A DNA stretch of 64,000 nt. Origin: Agapanthus africanus. Lineage: Eukaryota > Streptophyta > Magnoliopsida > Asparagales > Amaryllidaceae. Location of the stretch: positions 633,632,189 through 633,696,188 of the forward strand of contig CM057338.1 of assembly GCA_030015575.1 (NCBI GenBank), read 5' to 3'. Under the pieces are notes generated by a model, which did not search any database, was not told the DNA's origin, and was given only the letters and a program-made list of their open reading frames with translations. Of the stretch, positions 1-11,497 are shown in pieces. Within the stretch, counting starts at the first letter, position 1. Every line of letters starts with the position of its first letter. The translations under genes were made by a program, and so were the position numbers.

Positions 1-424
1 TATGTATAAAGTATATGGCCTATACAGGCAAAGATAATGAAAAAATCTCACAACTTTTCTCTCTCTCTCAAAATTTTTCAGATCTGAGATCTTTCTCCTT
101 CTTCATGGTTCCAAAACCTTCCATTTTCTCTTGAATTAAATCAAGAGTTTTACTCTTCTTTTTATAAAACAAATTAGTTTTTCACCATAAAACCCATAAA
201 GGGGAACTCAGATCTTCCATTAGATCTCAAAAAGAAGAGATTTTTAAAAATCCCATATCTCTTGATCTTCAAGATCCAACTAACAGAGGAGGAAGAAGAA
301 GAACATCTTTAACTAAACCCCAAAAAAAAAAAACACACACACACTCAGGAGTCCAACTCCTCTCTGATTTCTCATCTGAGAAATCTTTTTTTAGGCTAAA
401 AGCCTCTTTTTCTCGCCGGCGGTC
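1..424. other. unassigned AT-rich sequence, no gene seen
   Basis: This stretch is AT-rich with pyrimidine runs near 55-75 and 95-110, an A-run followed by CA repeats at about 327-345, and AAG/GAA-rich patches. No open frame resembles a known protein. The look is like an untranslated leader or LTR interior, but no matching second copy exists in the window, so this is only an impression. Confidence 0.4.
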
Positions 425-905
425 AAGCGCAGAGCGCCCGCGTGCCGACACGTGGCGCACTTGCGCTCAAGCGCTCAGCGCTCGAGCGCAAAGCGCCCAC
501 GTGCCGATACGTGGCGTGCTTGCGCTCAAGCGCAAGCGCTCGAGCGCAAGTCGCCCCGGTGCCGACACGTGGCGCGCTCGAGCTCAAGCGCAATCGCTCG
601 AGCGCAAGTCGCCCCGGTGCCGACACGTGGCGCACTTGCAATCAAGCGCCCAGCGCTCGAGCGCAAGTCGCCCCCGTGCCGACACGTGGCGCACTTGCGT
701 TCGAGCGCCCAGCGCTCGAGCGCAAGTCGCCCCCATTCCGACACGTGGCGCACTTGCGCTCGAGCGTGAGGCGCTGAAGCGAAAAACGCTCACGTGCCAA
801 CACGTGGCGCGCTTGCGCTCAAGCGCCCAGCGCTCAAGCGCAGAGCGCCCACGTGCCGACACGTGGCACTCTAGCGCCTGAGCGCATAGCACCTAGGCAC
901 ACAGC
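425..905. repeat. GC-rich tandem array, eight ~59-bp units
   Basis: Eight head-to-tail units are visible; the shared GTGCC(GAC) landmark falls at 442, 501, 559, 617, 676, 735 (ATTCC variant), 794 and 853, a period of 58-59 bp. Seven units keep ACACGTGGC, a G-box/ABRE-type core known to bind plant bZIP and bHLH factors; unit 2 has ATACGTGG. Units also hold variants of the palindrome GCGCTCGAGCGC. The CpG density contrasts sharply with the AT-rich flanks. Overlapping open frames of about 100-126 codons on both strands here arise from the periodicity (59 is not a multiple of 3, so repeats cycle through frames) and are not taken as genes. Confidence 0.9.
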
Positions 906-1015
906 GCCCAAGGTGCTGCCCCCACGCATCCTTTGGATGTCTTTTCCCCTTTTTATATATATACATGTATATCTCTACATATGTACTTACACACATACTC
1001 CACGACACTGTCCCT

Positions 1016-1107
1016 GTTAGAAAAAAATTTCTAACGGGATGCTGCCCCATACCCCGCAAGGGGGCTGCTAGCCCCCTTGACTCCCAGCCCGCTATCCGGG
1101 TAGCGGG
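1016..1107. other. cluster of three perfect stem-loops
   Basis: Three consecutive inverted repeats are seen. GTTAGAAA (1016-1023) pairs with TTTCTAAC (1028-1035). CAAGGGGGCT (1057-1066) pairs with AGCCCCCTTG (1070-1079) around a 3-nt loop. CCCGCTA (1088-1094) pairs with TAGCGGG (1101-1107). GC-rich stem clusters of this style occur in some plant LTRs, but no second copy here confirms that. Confidence 0.75.
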
Positions 1108-1396
1108 ACCTCCGTAAAAACTCTGCATGGCTCCCGATATATTTAAACCCCCCTCCAATACAAAACACAAGTACACTGCACATCGAGTTTTCATGACCAG
1201 TTTAACCTATCAATCGGAGGTTCCCTCGCTCCAAAGGCGAGGGGTAATTAACGGCAGTTTAGTCCGCGGCTGCCGGAGATTTGGATCCCCACAATCATTA
1301 AACCCCGGCATACCCTAGGCAGGGGGAATCTGTAGTACGCCTGACAAGCGCGCGCGTATTCCCATCTCAATAGGGTGACGAAAAACATCCTACAAG
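1108..1396. other. unassigned sequence before an LTR
   Basis: No convincing coding frame. A short inverted repeat (CCTCGC / GCGAGG) lies at about 1223-1240. The following 20 bp match the polypurine tract of the copia family, so this may be the 3' end of an element's interior with non-homologous content, or unrelated DNA joined by deletion. Confidence 0.35.
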
Positions 1397-1416
1397 CCCG
1401 AGTGCAAGTGGGAGAT
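1397..1416 (+). other. polypurine tract of a family-A copia element
   Basis: CCCGAGTGCAAGTGGGAGAT matches the tract directly before the intact 3' LTR of E4 (57115-57134) apart from CCCTAG, where E4's pol stop codon lies. It marks the following LTR as a plus-strand 3' LTR. The polyprotein end normally found just upstream is missing. Confidence 0.75.
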
Positions 1417-3553
1417 TTTTAGTTATATGTATGCCCTAGAGGCCATTACTGTACATGAGATGTATATTGTAGTGGATGCTGGGATATATATAGGGAGGAC
1501 TTTCTTTCTCGACATGATAGTACGCTATCTGGTTGCTCTTTATCTTAACATGTACACTTGTTGTCTCTCTACATACATGTTGATAAAGCCCTTAGAATGT
1601 GTACTCGACTTCCAGGACTATGATGCAGATCATACTAGTGGTGCCTGGGTAGTCCATGAGTACATCCTTCAATGTTCCTAGTCATGGGAATATCGAGACA
1701 GGGCATCGATATTCCAGAGTAGACTAGCGTATATCTTCTCGACCCATGTGATGGGCGATGGATGATCTCATATCCATTGGTGTTTAACATCAGAGATGGT
1801 ATGCGGGTGCTCAGTGGAGACTGGGTACACTGAACGGACTCGCCGAGAACTCCCTGATGGTATTATACCTCATGTCAGATGGCAGTTCTCTGGTGACACT
1901 GGTACAGCTTAGTCTGTTGACCCGAGATCGTCATAGAGTCTTGTGTGTCTCCCACTGTGCTTTGATTTCCACCCTACCACGGCTGTACTGAGTCGTGCAA
2001 ACATGTGGTTTTTGGGTACAGTCCCGATTCACATGGAGGCAATGAGCGATAGGAGGGGATTCGTCTCTCCCGGTATTGGGGGTTGATGTTGTGCTATACT
2101 CGACTGGCCATAACTGGAAATCCCTGGCCAGGGTTGCAGTGATTTACTGGTAAGAGTTATCAGTAGTTTCACACTTGTTATGGACCTTACATCGGCATGA
2201 CTTATCAAGCTACTAGGGTCTGACGTTTACCACCCCTAGGCGAGATATGCAACATATCAGACGAACAGACCGGACTGTGCGGTAAGTGTTACTGATTGGA
2301 TTCGCAGGAGTGTGAGCAGGCTTGCTCGTTGATCTTCTGATTGCTCAATACCCGGGTGGCCGTTATGTTTAGCAGACCGCTTGAGGCTTGTGGGTGAGTG
2401 ATATGATCACCACCTACTGCCGGCATATTGACGAGTCTTTAGAGTCCTACACAGAGGTTTCCTGGCTCAAGCGAAACGAAATAGGAGCGCATATGAGATA
2501 TGTGCGGGACCGAGAATAATACCAGTATGTGATACTGTATTCTATTCTCGCGATTTGTTTCATCAGTCGGTTATATGAGATATAGCCGGGTTACCGAATA
2601 AAGTGTTGATTCGATATATTGATACACTAGATATTAGTCGGTTATATGCGATATGACCGGATCATTAAATCAAGTGCTGATTTAATGATTTAATGTATAA
2701 TTATATATTTGATATATTACTTTACATTAACTAGTATTTGTTCACTTAAGATTGACTTTCTCACTTTATGTGCACAAGTTGTATAAATGATATATGTTTG
2801 TGCACTAGTTTGTATCATGATTGATGATACATGCAAACTTGGGGTGTTTATGACTTACACCATATTTAAGATAATGGTTTGGGTTTTTATTTATTTTGGT
2901 AAAACAAAATGGTGGCTTTCTTTGTCTTGGCTTGAAGCTTCATGAAGCGTTTAAGCATCTTTGACAAAGTCCACTCATTTTGTTTTGCATAAGATTTTTA
3001 TTAACCAAACCATTAACTCAAACTATGGTTTAGTCTCTACAAAGCTTAACTCACCCATGGTTGCATTATGATAGACTTCACTTGATTATTCTTTTTACAT
3101 AATTCATTATTCTTATTCTTTTCTTTCTTCTTCTTCTTCTTCAAGAAGAAGAAAAGCTTACTAGAAATTTTCAAGTGAAGAAATACAGTGAGAAATCCAA
3201 ATCCAAAGTGAACCCACTTCCTATTTCATCATCCTCTACTACTTGCCATTTAGTTTAGGGTGTTCTCTTCACAAATTTTATGACCTAGTGAAGATGGAGC
3301 TTGAGTTTGAGTCTCCTCGACGTAGATCATCTTCGGCCTCAATATCAACGACCTAGCCCGCTCATTTCTCCGAGAAAACCATTGCTAGAGTCCGGGATCT
3401 TGATGATCGCAGCGAAGGGACGTCAACACGGAGCTTTAGAAGTGAAGGACCGGACTACAAAGGTTGTAATCCCAAACTCTTAGAAGTAAAGTTGTTTACT
3501 TGCTTATAGTTTTCGCATAATCTCTAGTATACGATCTTGGTTAGGGTTGTTCG

Positions 3554-5779
3554 TGTAAGTGCACGGCGGCGTCCCGGCCGTCAATCCGACTGCCAAATAC
3601 GAAAGCGGTGATAAACTTTAATTTTGCGAACTTAGCAAACCGGCACCACCGCGCACTAAACCCCGGATCGGGCCATTAAACTAGATCTAGCTAACAACCA
3701 GACGGGTTAGAGATATACCGAGTGATCCGAGTCCTCCGGTCTTCTCGTCGTCGTCCCGATCTCTCGCGGAATGTCCTGTCTCCATCTCCTCGCCGGAAGG
3801 GCACCACGTCGCCTGCATCTTTTACGGGCTCCCACCTCAATACCGAGGCAACTCGGGCGCGAAGTTGGCTGGCCGACGTGTCCAAGATTTGTTGTAGAAA
3901 GTGTAGTGTAGAGGCTATGTCTCATTTGGGGTTTTGTTGCCATTTGAAGATGATGGAGGAAACAAGATACGGAAAAATGGTGCTTGCATTTTTCCTAGCA
4001 TGAAATGAGATCAAGAAAAATTCCACAAGTTCAAAATGAAACTCTCTCATATTTTTCTCACAAGTGTAGCCCTCTCTCATAAGTGAGAATGGTGGAGGAA
4101 TGATATATCAATCCATAACAAGAAGGGAGGTGAGTGTAGGAAAAAGTGGAGGGTGACCCCTTGCTAAAAGGAAAACCACTCATCAAACCCTTAATCAACC
4201 CATATCCTATCAAATCTCATTAATGCAAAAACCATCATGAAAAAGCAAAGATGCTTATCCTATCATAATGAATACATTTGCAAGAAACCCCCTCCACAAA
4301 TGTTATTTGCACAATTGCAAATAACCCCCTCCATCGGAAAAGTCCGGCCGGGAAAGAACAAAGGAAAACCTGCCGGAACGGAATGCAAAATGGCAACTCC
4401 AGAAAACTGGTCCCGTAATAAATTACTGGAAAACCCCGATACTGTGCATACACACCCGCATCTGTATTCCGACCGGATACAAATGCAATGAGACAAAATC
4501 TACACTGTACTATACTAGGATCCGGCTTAAACCAAAGCCGGCTAGTAAAATCCGTTCGATCCTATCCGTGCAATACCGCACGTATCTGATCGAACAGTGC
4601 CATATAACAATACAGCCTCTAGTACTAACCGTCCGATCCTGATCCGTGCAATACCGCACGTATCTGATCGGACCCTGCCATATCTCCATACGGCCTCTAC
4701 AGCGTTTCGCCCGAAAGCTTGAGCAACTGCAAGTGTGGTGGACTCTAAAAACTCGTCAATACTATGGCTGTGGATTTAACCACTGGCACGTCAGAGGTAT
4801 TAGCCATACGTGACGGGCCACCAGCTATTGACCAAAAGGGACGTCGATGAGCGAACTCATCCTGACACCCTACTGAGCCTGTCAGTGACAATATCTGCAC
4901 AGTCCGGTCCGTTCGTCTATGAGCATCGCATGGCGGGCCTAGGGGGTTGGTAAAAGTCAGACCCCCAAAAGCGGTACAAGTCGTGTCGGAGTGTAGCCCA
5001 TAACACCCTGAGATACTACTGGAATACCTACCAATAAATCTCCTGCCTTGGCCAAGGACTTCGTGTAATGGCTCTCCTAGACACAGCGCGACCTCACCCC
5101 CAATACCGGGAGAGACGAACCCCTGAAGATCCGCTCACTGCCTCCATGTGGCTCGGGACTGTACCCAACTAAAACCTGTTTGCACGACTCCTTTGAGCCG
5201 TGGTAGGGTAGTAATCAAAGCACAGTGGGAACTCACACGAGACAAATGACGATCCCCAGGTCGATGAAGTAACATGTACACATGTCACCAGGGAACTGCT
5301 ATCTGACGTCAGGTATAAGACCAACTACCATGTTCCCGGCGAGTCCTGTCCGGTGTACTCATAACCCAATGAGCACCTGTATACATCTTAGGTGAACCAA
5401 CTGACACCAGTGGCTTGTGAGACCGGCCACCGCCCTTCGTCGGGGTCTCGACTGTATACACTAGTCTACTCTGGAGAAACGATGCCCTGTCTCGAATCTC
5501 CCATGACTAGGGACCTTTTAAGGATGTGCTTATAGACTCCAGCTCTCACTTATATGATCGCCCTCATACTGCTGGCAGTCAAGCAAGAATCCTAGAGGCT
5601 CTATCAACGTGTAATAGCGACCTGTCAGGTCACCTAAAGCAGTACACGATGATAAAGGTAAACCAGATAGCATACTATCATTTCAAGTAAGACTGTCCTA
5701 CCGGGATAGGTCCTCCCTCAATCATTGCAATCACGTGCCTGTGATCCAATAATCGACTCTGAGGGCACTATCTCCAACA
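3554..5779 (-). repeat. E3 3' LTR
   Basis: Family-D LTR; read on the element strand it begins TGTTGGAGATAGTGCCC and ends in ...CACTTACA. It is adjacent to the polypurine tract. Small changes against the other LTR include 3586 region, 3775 (CTGTC/CGGTC) and the gap near 4563. Short open frames inside (for example 3722-4003, 4237-4491) recur in the other copy and resemble no known protein. Confidence 0.93.
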
Positions 5780-5799
5780 ATCTCCCACTTGCACTCAAG
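5780..5799 (-). other. E3 polypurine tract
   Basis: Reverse complement reads CTTGAGTGCAAGTGGGAGAT, the plus-strand primer shared with the other copia elements, directly abutting the LTR. Confidence 0.85.
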
Positions 5800-8700
5800 G
5801 CTAATTATTGCGATGTCGCATACTCACAGCCTGTGTGATACCGAACACCCAACTCCCCTACTAGTCAGTCTCACAAAATCCGTTTGTGAAACTATTGCGT
5901 TCGAGGAATAGCCTCAGTGAGTGGATCCGCCTAGATGTTCCTTTCTATGTCTCTCTATATCTCAAGTTCGCGGAGAAAATCATCTCCCGAAATGAGCAAT
6001 ACCTGTCTTAGAATGTCTGGATGTCTGATGGGACCTAGCTCATAAATGAACTCCAAATCCAAACTTCTTAGACTGTATCGTCAACTGAACTTAATCAGTA
6101 TCCTGCGCCATGCCTCCCTCAGTATCTGCCTGGATCACCTGTCCAGAATACTGCCCCTCGTCAGAAGGAAAACTATAACTCTGACAACCTCCTTGTCGTC
6201 CATGTCACCTTGGAAGCCTGGAATGATAACTGTCTCCCAAATGAGGCTGTCGTTATCATATCCCTAGAACATCCACTTATGTTCTAAAACTGCTTCCGAC
6301 TGTTTCTCCAGGATTGGATTAATGTCAACTTATTGCATCTAGTGCAAGAACAACATCTGGTGTGGTACTTGACATCTCATGATTGACTCAATTGCCTAAG
6401 CAAGTGATCTGCCAATCATGCACATCCCTCTCCGCTTTAGTCTGTAAAACACCTTTAGAGAGGGTGACTCCATCACCTGCAGGTACACTACCGTGCCAGG
6501 AGTCATCCATTCTAAATACTCTTAGAATGCTGTCAAGGTACCCTGATTGGGAAACCACCCAAATCTAGATCTAAAACCATAGATCCAGTAACCAGTATGT
6601 CTGATATAATGTCCAAGTCCTTTGTGGAGAAACCACTGTGTGACGACCAAAGTATAACCGATCGTAGTATAGGAGTTTCTTTTCCTACTCTGTGTATATC
6701 TTCCAAATACCAGGATATCACACCCTACTACCTTCTCAGCAGATCCATCCCCTATTCTGATGACGTCAAACCTATGACTGTCACATCAGAAATAGATGAT
6801 CTATCTCCTCTACATCTGCTTTAGTCTAAAAATAGACATAAGCCTGATGTCCACCAATGCTTCCGCTGCTCCCACTGACTACGACAACCCTCTGGCAGAG
6901 TCATATAGATGTGCACTTCTAAAGCTAGTTTAGAACGACGCTATACTCATCCTCCTGCCGGGTCTCGCAGCCTGGAACAACAACAATGGCAAGTATGGGT
7001 AAACAAGAACTTCCCTGTCACCGTCCTTGAGGCTACCGGAGTACCTCTCGGGTGCCTGAAGTTACTCACCTTATCTGCGGAGTGGCCAATGGAATGTCAA
7101 ATCAGATTGAATCTTTAGGTTCCTTATCAAATCTTCAGTAATCGTTTGCGGTTCTGGAATCACTTCCAGTTCTACCATACTCCCACTACTGTTTTTGAAA
7201 AAATCCATTTTTATTAAAACTGTGGCGAGTCCAGAACAATATTACTATTGATCTCCCAGATGGTAGAAAGTCAACCCTCGTCATAGCCTGGGTCAACCCA
7301 CAAACAGCCATTACAGAAACGTGCCTTGAGTTGTCCAGTGTCTGGTTTTAATCATAAGCCGGACAACTTCCCGTACCTTAACATCGTTAAGATATGAACT
7401 GTTCTATATCCAATATAGAACCAGAGGCACTGATTTAATTTAACCAGATTCAAATCATGCAGCTATCTCCAGTGCATGTCAACTAAATGGAAGGAGGCCG
7501 ATCAGCGTTACTCAACTTAGGAATGCTTCCAATTATGAGTAACCTGAAAGAGAAGCAATTTCTCTTTATCATTACTATCAACTGAATACCATACACAAGT
7601 ATCTACATCATCGATCACTTTGAAGAATCCCGATACTTGCTACACCTGGTTCTCTACTCTATTCAAATACCTATAACTCCTCAAAACTTAGACCCTGTGT
7701 TTCTACGAAACACATGTCTAAGAACTAGAGAAGTTAAAAGTAAACAGAATATAGTATGAGGACCAACCCCTCTGTCCTAATGGACACTGGACAACATACT
7801 ATACTCTGTATAAGTCCGCTGAGTCTAACAACTCTTTCACTGTGTGTCGTAGGTTGAAAACTGTACTTATGGTTAAGAAGAATTACATCGCTGTTTAATG
7901 CTCCTTACCTAACCATCCACTGATATAGGTAAATGTCATCGACATAATATCAAAAGGTATATCTCACTCTATAAAAATAGACGTACAGATATATCAATTT
8001 GAAATTGGTGCACAACAGCGGATATTCAAAACCAAATATTTGCCGACCGGCAAACAGCCCAGATGATCTCCTCAAATATCACCGATTACAACGAATCTCG
8101 ATATAATGAGGATGATCACCCTATTCCTAATAACTTACTCCCACTCATCATCTGTAAAACCATACAGATGTGAGAATCAAACCTGGTAAATACATACCCT
8201 GGAGCAAGTGTCCAATCGGGAAATCAGTTTTCTTTTAACAGTACACAGTTGAACTGAAACATTGAAATGTTTCGATGGGGTATCCTGGTATTCCTAGTAA
8301 TGCCTCTACCATTATCCAGATTCACAACTATAACCGTATAATTCTTTGCCACCTCTCCAAATCCCTTTATATGTCTTTAGTCATTACCTTCTGCACACCC
8401 CTTTAGGCCAATTGGTTTTCTTCCTTCCCTACTGTTCGGCACCAGCCTATGGTTTGGAAGAAGACTATCCAATAAGCATAATGGGTGTACTGTCCTAATC
8501 CTAGAAGCACTCGCAATGCGAGAGAAGGTGAAGATAAAAGACAACCGGATAAACCTTATTCCTATTTCTCCTGGACCAGAATCCATCCCCGAACTGGAAC
8601 AAGTTCCTTTCGAGTTCGTATATAACCATACGATGGAGTATCCAATAAACTGTGGATCTTCGTAGTGATATGGAGTGTCCTGGAGAAATACAAAGGTGAT

Positions 8701-9250
8701 TTAGGATTGGCGAAGAAATACTTGGTTTGGTCGTGAATATCAGTCGCAATTTACTTTGCCCTCTTACTAATCCCTTGCTTTGTCTTAATCTTAATACCTT
8801 CTGCACACCGTTTAGGCTAATTGGTTTCCGGTCGGCACCAGCCTAAGGTTTGGAAGAAGACTATCCAATTTGCATAATAGGTGTACTATCTCCTAAACCA
8901 AGGAGTACTCACAACTTGAGAGAAGGTAAAAGGGAAAAGACAACTGAATAATCCTATCCGTTTTCTCTAGAACCGGAAACCATCCTCGAATTCCTTCGAG
9001 TTCGTATCTAACCATACGATGGTTTTGTCCAATGGAAGTGGATGTTCGTTGTAATACGGGGTGTCCTGGAGAAAAGGGTAAAAGTAGGAGTGGCAATGAG
9101 GTCTGCAACTCTAACAATCCAAAAGCCAGTGTAAAGAAGGTTCGGTTAACTTGGTCTCTGAGTCATAGTCTTAGGGTCGGGTCAATGGTCGCTGCCAAAG
9201 AGAGAGAGAAAAGAAACACTCAGCGTGCACTCTAACCTAGATCAGAATGG
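5800..9250 (-). pseudogene. E3 decayed gag-pol remnant
   Basis: Order on the minus strand, judged by patchy similarity to E5 and E6: gag-like segment about 9200-8350, protease about 8350-8000, integrase about 8000-7120 (a segment at 7700-7900 aligns with the integrase core of E6), reverse transcriptase about 7120-6350 (6750-6950 aligns around the region before the YVDD motif), and RNase H about 6350-5800. Stops and indels occur throughout and no catalytic motif set is intact. Because the LTRs are close to identical, the interior was probably already dead when E3 inserted. Boundaries are approximate. Confidence 0.7.
8385..9074 (-). repeat. diverged direct duplication in E3 gag region
   Basis: Two copies, 8385-8688 and 8795-9074, about 410 bp apart, share landmarks in order: TACCTTCTGCACACC, CGGCACCAGCCTA, GGTTTGGAAGAAGACTATCC, a GAGAGAAGGT segment, TTCGAGTTCGTAT, AACCATACGATGG and GTGTCCTGGAGAAA. 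The copies have diverged by substitutions and indels. The unit has no visible counterpart in the gag of E4 or E5, so its origin is unknown. Confidence 0.82.
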
Positions 9251-9500
9251 TTACCAATTTATCTAATCAGGAAACCTCCCACTGTACCTCAAATTCTCCT
9301 CCAAACCTAAAAGAAGAATTAGTCGGGAATACCCGAGGAGTAAACTAACTCATCAGTGGGAATCGGGATCCAACTCTCATCGCATGATAAAGTGACGGAA
9401 TCCGCTCACGTTATCACACTCCAGAAGGTATGCGCATATCTGGCAAGTTTCAGTTCTTTTGAAACTCCCGATGTGATTTTTACCCCATGCTCTTATGACC

Positions 9501-9692
9501 TTGACTTTGGCCAACATATCATAAGTCACATGTCAAGTTCAACCCGTCATTCTCCAGGTTAATTTGAATCCACCCGTACCTACCCTTGACTTTGGCCAAA
9601 ATGGCAGTACGACTGTCCCAAACCAACGCATCTATCTATGCTGTATATGAATACCCAATAGCTACCAATCACTGTGCCTTGACTTTGGCCAA
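9501..9692 (-). other. E3 triple leader dyad
   Basis: TTGACTTTGGCCAA occurs at 9501-9514, 9586-9599 and 9679-9692. Arms TTGRC/GYCAA flank the same TTTG centre in all three. Spacing is 85 and 93 bp, as in E2 and E5. Confidence 0.85.
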
Positions 9693-9837
9693 CATACACA
9701 GCTTGAACACTATTGACTACCCATATGAAACGACGGAGGGCTACGAATGGTTTCTGGCGAAAACCTTTAACGTAATGAACTTGATATCGTTGAAGGAATG
9801 GATAGCTTTTTAGAAAATATAGTGACGAAAACCTTTA

Positions 9838-10073
9838 CTAAAGAGGTCACTCCCGGTGAAGGGATCTCGGCTCTTTCCCTGTAGAATGGGGTGCTGGATA
9901 TTCATAACCGAATATCACTGTGCAAAGCAAAAGTAATCGGCTATAGTGAAGTTAATGCCCTGACGCAAACTTCTGTCCAAGGGGTCACTCCCGGTGAAGG
10001 GATCTCGGCCTTTGCCTCGTCGACTGAGGAGCAGGATATTCCAAATGAATACCACGATGCAAAACTAAAGTGA
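9838..10073 (-). repeat. E3 tandem hairpin unit (two copies)
   Basis: Two ~100-bp copies begin near 9838 and 9977 around GGTCACTCCCGGTGAAGGGA. Each has a hairpin (9877-9891; 10015-10029, CCTC..GAGG type). Copy 1 also has GATATTC (9897-9903) pairing with GAATATC (9910-9916). Confidence 0.8.
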
Positions 10074-11481
10074 ACGTCCTTGCAATAACAGCTTTTTGAA
10101 AAGTGCTCCAACAACATCAGAATAGGTTTGTTTTAACTTGCATTGATCCGAATCAACGCAGCCCCATCAATTTATCACACCACAAAGAACGAAAATATAC
10201 TGATGTACGTATATGCCATCCGCATTCGCCACTGGGTCCCGTCATTACCCGTTAGGTTAGCTAACTAACGATAGAGCAGGGACTGGACTAGCGCGGATGC
10301 AAAACATATACAACATCTACTAATATATATACCAATATATTATATTTTGCTCAAGGCGTGATAAAATGCAACATCACAGAAATGTACAGCATCACAGAAC
10401 AAAACAGATATCTGGGATCCCCATGTTTCACAGAGCCACTACTGAAACCCGACGTTCCCCTGGTCGTGTGGATAGCCTGTGCAATGAAATCCTAGACCCC
10501 TACGGGCGCGGCAAGTTACCCGCCAAAACCTGAAGCGAGGCAGCCCCCTTCAGCACCGTGAATGGACCACCCAGCACTTCACGGAATCCGGCAACTTGGG
10601 CAGCCCTCCTGGGTCAACCTGTACCCCCTACGAGTGCGGCGAATAGCCCGCCAATCCTAGAGTGAAGCCCCCTCCGTCTTAATGCCATGAGATGCGGGCT
10701 TGTTGCCCTCCAGAACCCGGCTATCCGTGCACCCCACCGCGGGGTAATCCTAGTACAGAAAATAAATATACATACAACGGGTACCTCGACCGCAACCAGG
10801 TCGTGCCCCAAAAGAATAATACAAACAGGCAGTGACGGCAGTCCACATGTCGGACGCTCGCCCCGCAATATCAAAAGTACATAATACAACAGAAACTGTA
10901 CTAGCATTGCATCCAGGCTATCCCCCACGACCGATCCGCAACATCACAGCAAAAACACAGAACAATAACGTGAAAGTCACGTTCGCAAATCCTTCTAACC
11001 GGGCTATAGCAGTTAGACTGGATTTACCGATCAAGTGACATTCACGGTCGCAGATATAATGTAAATACTGTGAAATAATGTGTTTAAAATATCCGATCGA
11101 TCAAAAATTAACAAGTGGGCCCCCAAGCAATACTGTAGCACTCACAGAAATTCTGGGCCCAATTTTAATATTCCAAAACCCCTATTTTTAGCCAACAAGC
11201 CCACTGCAAAAAAACGATGACATGATCCCTCATTCCTAAACGCGGAACCGCTGCCAAAAAGGGGTTATGGCCGCTGTTCCGCGGTCGTACGGAAGGATCG
11301 TGTTGTCGAATTTTTTCAGTGTTCTTAGAACTCCCTGCACATCATTCTGAGACAACCTGAAAAATTTTTGGACTTCAAAAAATTTCGACAGAAAACTGAT
11401 GTAAAGAAAAACGCGGGTTTTTGGAATTTTGGTCGATCGAAAATGCAAACACATCAAACAAAGCTAGACGAAGTTAATGGC

Positions 11482-11496
11482 GAGTCCCTGATACCA
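11482..11496 (-). other. E3 primer-binding site (tRNA-iMet type)
   Basis: Reverse complement starts TGGTATCAGGGAC, close to the TGGTATCAGAGCC site of E1, E2, E4 and E5 (complementary to the 3' end of plant initiator tRNA-Met), with one nucleotide between site and LTR. The last positions are altered. Confidence 0.75.
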
Positions 11497-11497
11497 C

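Larger units (their letters stand above)
9251..11481 (-). other. E3 noncoding leader
   Basis: About 2.2 kb between primer-binding site and gag start region. It holds three TTGAC-TTTG-GCCAA dyads (9501-9692), a tandem hairpin unit (9838-10073), and a GC-rich stem-loop near the primer site (CGCGGAAC 11241-11248 with GTTCCGCG 11276-11283). The longest open frame (10928-10614, minus, 104 codons) contains a peptide stretch similar to frames in the E2, E4 and E5 leaders, but is not called a gene. Confidence 0.75.

Noticed and set aside
442-892. Overlapping open frames of 72-126 codons on both strands
   Set aside because: They follow the tandem array; frames on all strands are open because of composition and the period. 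No known domain, start context or conservation.
1057-1107. Helitron 3' end
   Set aside because: Hairpins are present, but no CTRR terminus after them and no TC start or Rep/helicase sequence seen.
3722-4491. Open frames of 84-93 codons in the E3 LTR (also at 11666-12435)
   Set aside because: Present in both LTRs only because these are copies of one sequence; no protein similarity recognised, and overlapping frames lie on both strands.
9501-9692. NFI-type (TTGGC-N5-GCCAA) binding sites
   Set aside because: Arms resemble the animal NFI site, but plants lack NFI and spacing is 3-4 rather than 5 nt.
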